64,000 nucleotides of DNA from Deroplatys truncata. Its lineage: Eukaryota > Arthropoda > Insecta > Mantodea > Mantidae. This document shows positions 57,175-64,000 of this stretch, in pieces. The stretch is from assembly GCA_030765065.1 (NCBI GenBank), contig CM060986.1, positions 73,959,573 through 74,023,572 of the forward strand. The letters are read 5' to 3'. Numbering within the stretch: position 1 is the stretch's first letter; each line of letters opens with the position of its first letter. The notes beneath the pieces were generated by a model. That model was not told where the DNA came from and did no database searches. It saw only the letters and a program-made list of their open reading frames with translations. The position numbers were made by a program, and so were the translations under genes.

Positions 57175-57671
57175 TAGAAGACAAAGCGACAAGCACAGGT
57201 CTGGAAAATAAATTCTAAACCGCAGTAGGAAAGAATGTGATTGGTGGGCACGTGGCCGCTTAGGGTTTCATTATATGAACCGGCAACCTATTGTGCTAAT
57301 TCGAGGTTCATGAAACCAGAAATCTGCCCTGAATAAGTGGTTTATAACGAGGGGGACGTTGTCGCAAAGTTTTAACATTTTATGTAGATCAGGGTATATA
57401 ATGGAACTAATTAGCATTAGTGGGTAGCATTATACTGCATTTATCTAAATGAACTGCGGAATTTGCGTTGAAGCATTTACCTAACACTTAAAGCTAAATA
57501 TCCGGTATGTCCTCGTGAAGGACGATAACAATTTGTTTTGGATAATAGTGGTATTATCCTTTGTTTTCATGTTTAACATTCTTCCGGACAATGAGATAAA
57601 GGGTTAAATACATTTTGTGATATATCTTATCTATGACAATGAATAAGATACAGAGAAACTGAAGAGTAAGC
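57175..57671. other. Unassigned stretch between direct repeats
   Basis: I see no feature here. Confidence 0.4.
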
Positions 57672-57850
57672 ATCGAGCGGGGTTGCTCAGGTAGTAAAGT
57701 GTGTGGCTCGCATACGAGAGTCGCGGGTTCAAATCTCGTGTACCGCTCAATTTGACTGGGTTTGTTTCGTGGTTTCCCTCAGTTACCAGGTAAATACTGG
57801 CTTGGATATTCATTACTAGAGCAAGGACAAATCTCCATTGAGCGAGAAAT
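57672..57850 (+). mobile_element. tRNA-derived SINE with well-kept head
   Basis: The 73-nt head 57,676-57,748 folds as a tRNA-like cloverleaf with a GAGCGG/CCGCTC acceptor stem, 'ttgctcaggtagtaaag' (A box) and 'gcgggttcaaatctcg' (B box). The body 'ttcgtggtttccctcagtta' then 'ccaggtaaatactgg' is the shared SINE body. Confidence 0.8.
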
Positions 57851-58114
57851 CAACGTAAACTACCACCCTACCTGGTATAGGTGATGTACTGAATACACGG
57901 GCTGTACAGTCAGTAGTTGGCTTGCGTTACTGGTATGGTAGAGTTGCTGTCTGTGAGCTCTGTGTTTATGTTCTGTTCTACCCCTGACGCTTCTGTTTGC
58001 AGTTCCAGGTACCTGTGGCATCCCTCTCCCTCGCCGCACTGTTGATACAAACCCGCAGGCTGCACACATTGTAAGCCAAATACTATTTGTCCTAGCTCTG
58101 TTCACTACAGGTCG
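57851..58114. other. GC-richer unassigned stretch
   Basis: An 81-codon minus-strand frame (57,860-58,105) of unknown meaning lies directly beside the inverted-repeat element. Confidence 0.3.
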
Positions 58115-58815
58115 CTGTGAATTCCTACAAAATCATAGGAGGTAGAAATCTCTGAGGAATGGGGATGTGTGAATTCCTATAATATCGGAGAAATGGGATA
58201 TGTTGGTTCCTACAATTTTTTTAGGTTGGTGGGTGAAGCCTGAAGCATTCAGAGCAACCTTAGGTGGCTAAAAATGCTATCGTTGTTTGTTTAAAATTAT
58301 AACATACAAGACCTAAGCTTGGTCAAACAACTTCTAATAGATGTGTCAAGTTGCAATTTTCAACAACATTTTCATCAAGAAAGGGCAATCTAAAGAAGTG
58401 CATCAACCCCTTTCCTATTTCGCTCTCACTAGTAACAAATTGCTTAGAAGTTCAAGTCACTGCACTCTGATTACAGTCAATCAGCCCCCCGTTTTCATTT
58501 TCATTACGATGGAAGTATGACTTGATGTCTGTCAAGCTCTAGGATCAAATATTAGATGAAGTTTGTGATTATGTTGTTGGCACATATGCAAGCAAAGAAT
58601 GCACTTTTCCAACAGATATACGGTCTTTTGTTTTTTCTGCACGCTGTGCTAAACGGGAGAAACAATTTTATGTTTGTAGGAATTCACAAAACAAAATCTA
58701 AGAATTCACATATCAATATTCTTACAAGACATAAATTTGTAGGAATTCACTGAACAAAGTGTAAGAATTCACATGGCAATATTCTTACAAACCACAAATT
58801 TGTAGGAATTCACAG
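58115..58815. mobile_element. Candidate 701-bp inverted-end element
   Basis: The perfect 17-bp ends CTGTGAATTCCTACAAA (58,115-58,131) and its complement (58,799-58,815) bound the element. Further GAATTCCTA-type copies lie inside both ends. A 63-bp unit is tandemly repeated at 58,675-58,815 (2.2 units). I see no target duplication or transposase. Confidence 0.5.
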
Positions 58816-58886
58816 AACCCGCTCATTACTTCGACCCAAAGTTCCAGTTAAAAAACCAAATAAATGGATATAAAAAAATAGATGTA

Positions 58887-59200
58887 CAGGAAGGCCACAC
58901 AAGTTACCGAAGCAAATGAAGGCGACTACGCAACCTAAGCTATATGTCCAGCATCCCATTGAATACATGTACACTCGAAAACCAGCCTGCAGTTCCATGA
59001 TTTCAAAGTCCATATTTGGCCAAAAACTCCATTGCAACAAAATCAAATGTTACAGGAAAGCGACTTCAGAACTAATGCCATATATCAGCAATTTCCTCAA
59101 AAAGGTGGTACAGGAAGGTGACTACAAAACTAAGATCATCTGTCTGGTATACACTGATTCGGGTGAACCAACAAACTTAGAGTAACCGTCGCGATATGAC
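58887..59200 (+). repeat. 314-bp direct repeat, right copy
   Basis: It aligns over its whole length with 56,861-57,174. The shared end 'gtcgcgatatgac' and repeated 'caggaaggtgactac...aactaag' motifs are clearest. Confidence 0.7.
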
Positions 59201-59539
59201 AAAAAATTTCAAGGGAGACTGTAGTGAGCATGACTAGCTAATTGCATAATGTTTTAACCTATGAAGGTGGAGGGATAGAGACAGCAAAATATAAAAATTA
59301 TTCCGCAATCATACTCTTATATAGTTATTTTTTCATACAATTTTACGAACATTAACATAAGAGTTTAGAATATTTTGAAAGGAACACGAGATCTATAGCT
59401 TTATTTTTACAAAAATGGATTTGACATTTACTCTTACAAATTAACTGCAAGTATACTTATTTACGAATTCATAATGCCTATCAGTTCTAAGTGGCTTGAA
59501 CTCATTACCATATATTTTTCCATGGTTATTGCACAAGCT
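59201..59539. other. Unassigned stretch
   Basis: I see no feature here. Confidence 0.4.
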
Positions 59540-59815
59540 CATATCTGTACCGTGTACCTAAGGTAAAAGAAACATAGCATTCGAGATTTCAAGGGAAATG
59601 AACGTTTGGAGATTCTTTGAATTTAAAAGAACAAATTTTTAAAAGGGTACGCGCGGACGAGTACAGTCAGTCAGCCAGTCAGAATCTGTGAACAGTGTAA
59701 CTCAAAAGCGAAAATTTGGATAAATAACCAAATTTTGTACTTAAATAAGGAGCGTTTCAAGAATAAAAGGCGATGATTTTTAGAAATTCCCTCTGTCCAA
59801 ATAACCTTTCACGTA

Positions 59816-59861
<46 letters not shown>

Positions 59862-60150
59862 GTAGTAGTAATAATAATAAATATATATATTTAAGTTTCC
59901 GTTATTTATCAACCCAAAATTAATCTAACGACTTTGATTTAAATGTGATAAATTTGAGATTTTCGTTTTAAAAATAAAATGGATACTTCGAATTTTATGT
60001 AAATAGCATTAAGTACTCTTTAATTCTGTTGAATTTTGTATGACCAGGAAGTCATTAGAGAGAGACATAAAGTTACTACATAACAAATGTTTTTATGTCA
60101 AGTAAGAAGTTTTGTGATATTAAGCATTTCTATATTATTTCGGTTGTTTG
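59540..60150 (+). mobile_element. Rep-A copy, old
   Basis: It contains 'agcattcgagatttc', 'aactcaaaagcgaaaatttg', 'aataaccaaattttgtactt', 'taacctttcacg', 'ttgaattttgtatgacc', 'ttactacataacaaatgttt' and 'aagcatttc'. A (TAA)n run (59,816-59,882) interrupts it. Confidence 0.6.
59816..59882. repeat. (TAA)n microsatellite
   Basis: TAA repeats with a short TAG patch, inside a Rep-A copy. Confidence 0.92.
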
Positions 60151-60348
60151 CTTAAGCTTTCCCTCATTTTAAGCAGCGCATCAGTCCTTTGTTTCTCTTG
60201 ACCCACTGCAAATAGTGTGTAGCCTCGTTTACCCTTGTCTCAGCCTACACAGCGCGTACTTCCATGGCATTTGAATTCACTTGTAGGTGAACAGAAAAAA
60301 TAATTTTTTGTATGGATACTATCCGGAACATCTGTGAAAATAAACTAT

Positions 60349-61400
60349 AGGGTGATTTATGAAGAACTGACACATTTATTTCTTTAATTGTTTCAAAACG
60401 AGTTATGCTAGCGACAATTTCTTATACCTGAAATGCAGAGGAATTTTGGGAGTTATTTACCTCTATAGCAAATGTTGAAAATGTCCTCCATCCTGCATAA
60501 GCCACAACTCAACACGTCGTTCCATGTTACTGGCCACTCGGAGGACACTGTTGTCAATAGCTTGAATCTCCTGTGTAATGTTGTGCTTCATATTGTCCAA
60601 TGTCTGGGGACGTGTGGCATAAACCCTGTCTTTTAAGTAACCCCATAGAAAGAAGTCCGGCGATGTCAAATCCGGAGATCTCGGTGGCCACAGGTTCTTG
60701 GAAATTATCCGGTCGTCAAAGAAACTTGCAATTAGTGTCAAAGATTCATTTGATATATGGCATGTAGCGCCCTCCTGCTCAAAATATCCTTGACTCAGCT
60801 CTACATCGTCTAGTTGCTCAGTAAACTCCATGAAAATCCGTTGGTACTCTGCAATGTTCACATTGTTTTCAAACAAAATCGGTCCCACTATTCTCTGTGC
60901 GAATATTGTGCAACAAACTCCGATTTTAACCAGATACATAGGTGCTTCATGAATAACATATGGATTTTCGCTGGCCCAATAGCGTGAGTTATTTGAGTTC
61001 ACATAGCCGGATAAATGGAACCATGTTTCATCTGTGAACCATGTGATGGACAATATGGCAGGATTTTGCACAATGAACGCCTGAAACCAACGACAATAAC
61101 TCAGTCGTCTATTCTTATGTGGTTTCTGTAACTGATAGACAACCGTAATCCTATACAGCTTTAGGTCTGCACTTTTCACAGCTCTCTGACACATTGAGTA
61201 GCTGTACCCTGTCTCCTGCGACAAACGTCTTAATGATTTTTGGGGTAACTGATCGAGGCGTGCTCTTACGTCAACAACCTTGGGAAGTCTAGATGAACGA
61301 GTTTTGCCTTTTTCGCTCACCAGAGATCCAGTTGTTTCCAACTGGTTTACCAGTCCAGTATTGTGTTTCTTTGGGGAGAATTCCGAACACAAAATTCTCT
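60349..61400 (-). mobile_element. Tc1/mariner element, N-terminal side truncated
   Basis: The 3' end is TA followed by GGGTGATTTATGAAGAACTG, an element-type tip. No matching inverted tip is found to the right, where sequence changes shortly after 61,392. Confidence 0.75.
60463..61392 (-). pseudogene. Tc1/mariner transposase, long intact frame, altered active site
   Basis: The 309-codon frame lacks about the first 45 residues of a usual 340-350 residue enzyme. It has the second half of the DNA-binding region (LVNQLETTGSL..., then RLSQETGYSYSMCQRAVK). The first catalytic aspartate is in TWFTDETWFHLSGY. The second position is FEQEGATCH, where Glu replaces the usual Asp. The third is in RSPDLTSPDFFLWGYLKDRV, 38 residues on. 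The C-terminus (NMERRVELWLMQDGGHFQHL) is complete. The missing start and changed residue make activity unlikely, though the frame is open. Confidence 0.87.
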
Positions 61401-61489
61401 CTTATATGCCCTTTGAATAGTTGTAATTGAATTCGTAATCCAGGTAATTAATTCGTTTTAATTGATTCGTGCACATTAAATAGATCTGT

Positions 61490-62139
61490 ATGACATTCAC
61501 ATGGCTTACTCTGCTTACTCTTCTGCAAACTGTTCTTCTATTAACAGACATAACGTTTGCAGAAATATTCCATTGCACATTTCGTTGCAGGTACAAGAGC
61601 ATACAGGAGGCTGAAGTGATAGTCAAATCTTTAAACAGCGGGTTGCTATATGCTGGCTTTGAAATGTCATTCTTTGCATAGCAATGAAAAAAAGACAAAT
61701 GACCTTAAAAAAAGATATGAAAATTTAAACCAATAACAACAGATACCTTGGAAATGGTTAATGCCACAAAATATTTTATATATAACGAGAGCTACATTTT
61801 TTATCTATCCTTTACAGTTCACCAGTTATACAAAAATATACAAAACTCATTCATAATGAAAAAGACAAATACTTTTATTCCAGAAAATTAAAGATATTTT
61901 ATTTGTGACTCAAATGTCTTAAATACACAGTATTTCAACCAAAATCTTTGGAACCATTTTTAAGAAAATAAAAAATAACAAGCAAAAGTTTATGTAAAGA
62001 ATAGTTAGGAGTAAGGTGTTTTCTTGTAAATTTTTGTGTCGCATTCCTTGAAGGTGCCAAACTTTCTTTTGAGTTATGCTGTTCACATGCGTGCGCGCAC
62101 ACACGTACTTTATTCCTAGAACTTTTTGTAGGATTCAGA
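61490..62139 (-). mobile_element. Rep-A, split by hAT-type MITE
   Basis: In plus-strand order: 'ttactctgcttactcttctg', 'cagacataacgtttgcag', 'gaagtgatagtcaaatct', 'gctatatgctggctttga', 'caccagttatacaaaaat' and 'gttatgctgttcac'. It continues at 62,390-62,490 with 'gaatcacgatattgag' and 'gtggaatgtaatacttcctc'. Confidence 0.75.
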
Positions 62140-62389
62140 CAGGAGCGTCATTTCAGTTTCTGCTTGGGGGAGCAAGATTGCCTGAAGCAGTTGTCCGAAT
62201 TTTCGTATGAATTTTAACGACACTTTTAGCCTAAGAGAAAATCATGGGTTTTTTATATGTGAAATATCCTTATTAAAAGTACAGTTCTCATGATTTTTCT
62301 TTTCTAGAGCAATAACTACCAGTGGCCTAATTATTTCCCATAATTTGGGGGACAATTGACCTCTTCTGTACCCCGAAATGACACCCACG
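62140..62389. mobile_element. hAT-type MITE, 250 bp
   Basis: The ends CAGGAGCGTCATTTC and, inverted, CGTGGGTGTCATTTC sit between GATTCAGA (62,132-62,139) and GATTCATA (62,390-62,397), an 8-bp target duplication with one difference. It is non-coding and inserted in Rep-A. Confidence 0.75.
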
Positions 62390-62490
62390 GATTCATAGGA
62401 CCTGAAAGTGTGCATTTTTGGTGAATCACGATATTGAGTTTTTGGGTGGAATGTAATACTTCCTCTACTTACTCTTGGTACAGAAAGTAA
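62390..62490 (-). mobile_element. Rep-A, end part
   Basis: It completes the copy interrupted at 62,139. Confidence 0.7.
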
Positions 62491-63279
62491 TGTGCATTTA
62501 GCTTAAAATCCGAGATATACTTATGAATTCAAGTAAATCCAGTCTTGCGTAACTTCGAGGAAAAGGTAGGAAATCCGCTAGTTAAGAAGCAGTTATAACA
62601 GCGTTGTAAATAATGGGGGATTGCGGTCCTAAAGCCCCATTCAGTTATTATTGTTAACGATTATTAAATATAGCAGTAACATGCTATCATTTGTTTAATT
62701 AAAGAGACTGCGCAAACGCATAATTCAGTCATGAAACCATAACGAGGGAATAAATTTGCTAGTATTGCTTTGTGGACCACTTTCTCGTGCTAACCCATTA
62801 TTACTATAATACCTACCAAGAAACAGTTATCCGTGTATACATTCCGGCAAGGCCGCATATGTCGATACATATGTGTCTCCGAGAAGTGTTTTGTTTGTTC
62901 CCAATACCCTAACAATGTCTTACATATGGTGGGCTTTCCCTACTTAATTTTTCGGTTTCCTCCCTATGTCGTCGCCCTACCCTTCAGTTCCTGGTAGAAA
63001 TGTACGTCTTCATCATGAACCTGGTAAAATGTCGTCAGTGGGAAACCCATTGATTTTCTTTTATGTGAATGTATGTAGAGAGCCAAGGCGCCGTGTGTGA
63101 AGAAATTCACGCGGGTTCCGTACTTTTCTCTATAGTACTCGTAATTTTACCAGACTTTTATATGGAAAATTAAATCAAATTGGGTTTTATTTATGGAAGC
63201 TCTTTAGCTGGTATGGTTCCTTAGCGTCTCATTCTGCAGTGGGAGTGAAAGACTTAAATTTTGCTTAAAGTGAAGTGGT
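62491..63279. other. Unassigned stretch
   Basis: A fragment at 63,205-63,260 ('ccttagcgtctcattctgca' then 'gggagtgaaagac') recalls the inverse of the SINE-D tail. Otherwise I see nothing. Confidence 0.35.
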
Positions 63280-64000
63280 ATTATTTATAAAGTTTGTTTG
63301 TTTGTGTATTTGTTTTACTTCATGTGGAGCCATCTTGTGACGTCATTCATTTGTTCGGTTTGTAGCTCCATCTGGTGTTAGCAATTTGCAGCTGTGTTAG
63401 TGTTGGTTTGAAAACAAATGCTAGTTATTTTATTTAATTTTGGTTCTTTGTCCTCCGGCTAGCTATTATTTCTCGGTCGAACATATCTCTTGATCAGGGT
63501 GTGTAAACGGAAAGGAATCTTTTATCCAAATATAACACTGATGAAGAAATTTGTTTTACACATTTATTGTCGAACACGTTAACTATCACATTTATACATT
63601 GATCTTAACACTCGCCAAACTGAAACTGTTATAACAACTTCTTACTGATCACTTTTAATCCACGTACTTCAACCTTTTGTATAATTAACTTTACCATACT
63701 TTAGATTTTTCATAATTCTGCTGCGCGTAACTTGTGAATCGATACCCAACGTTTGCCGTACAAATACTTTCGACGAACTGACGGGAATGAAGACGACGTG
63801 TAGTGTACACAGATTTTTGATGAACTGACTGCGATCTACCTCTGACTTGGCTTTTTATACTCATACACTCCGATATGCCTAAAGATTATAACTGAACTGC
63901 AATTGGCTAATAAAACGCGCCAACATTAGCGTCTATTTTAATATCCAATGAAAATTATGAATACATATGCTCTAGGGAAACGTTCCAAAAGATTCTCAAC
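63280..64000 (-). mobile_element. Diverged LTR of the same family, cut by window edge
   Basis: It aligns collinearly with 44,788-45,500: 'gccatcttgtgacgtcattc', 'ccggctagctatt', 'ggaaaggaatcttttatc', 'ttattgtcgaacacgt', 'aaactgaaactgtt', 'acgcgccaacattagcgtct'. The CRE (63,338-63,345) and TATA (63,852-63,859, minus strand) are kept. No primer site lies to its left, so it is a 3' or solo LTR. Confidence 0.85.

Noticed and set aside
57676..57748. A true tRNA gene
   Set aside because: The cloverleaf is fair, but it is followed at once by a SINE body and is imperfect in the stems; other heads in the window are the same kind.

Overview
This is about 64 kb of AT-rich, repeat-saturated eukaryotic DNA, most likely from an arthropod with a large genome (probably an insect). 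The evidence is the mix of elements: several tRNA-derived SINE families with Pol III A and B boxes, Tc1/mariner, hAT and Helitron-like DNA transposons, a LINE of the RNase H-bearing group, a Polinton/Maverick, and an LTR retrotransposon primed by tRNA-Lys. I cannot name the species. There is no convincing complete host gene. The only host-gene candidate is a TATA box followed by a short signal-peptide-like exon near 14.8-15.05 kb.

Layout. 1-9.1 kb: an old LTR remnant at the left edge, SINEs, an inverted-repeat DNA element (5,186-5,963), and the first copy of a roughly 0.9 kb interspersed repeat that I call Rep-A. Rep-A is the commonest repeat here, with at least fourteen copies or parts. 9.1-19 kb: Rep-A, SINEs and the candidate promoter. 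19.7-28 kb: a broken DD41D-type mariner, a 689-bp palindromic mariner derivative, a Helitron-like end and long-bodied SINEs. 27.6-30.7 kb: a hAT element with matching ends, filled with a mariner fragment, a Rep-A part, a SINE and a 5'-truncated LINE. 31-37.5 kb: Rep-A copies, a second DD41D mariner pseudogene and SINEs.

37.5-52.1 kb is the centrepiece, a three-level nest. A Rep-A copy is split by a Polinton (37,834-51,580; 6-bp target duplication AACATT; terminal inverted repeats of about 590 bp). The Polinton has lost most of its genes but carries a 3.4 kb array of a 105-bp satellite and a decayed integrase. The last codons of that integrase are split by a young, gag-only LTR retrotransposon (44,788-50,632; 4-bp duplication AGGA; 962-bp LTRs). 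The LTR element contains extra LTR and leader segments forming a 745-bp palindrome, and two different versions of its primer-binding site.

52-64 kb: more Rep-A copies in both orientations, SINEs, a pair of 314-bp direct repeats, a nearly full-length mariner transposase with a changed catalytic residue, a 250-bp hAT-type MITE, and a second old copy of the same LTR family at the right edge.

The elements are not a working system. The window is a stratified record of insertions whose order can be read from target duplications and interrupted copies.
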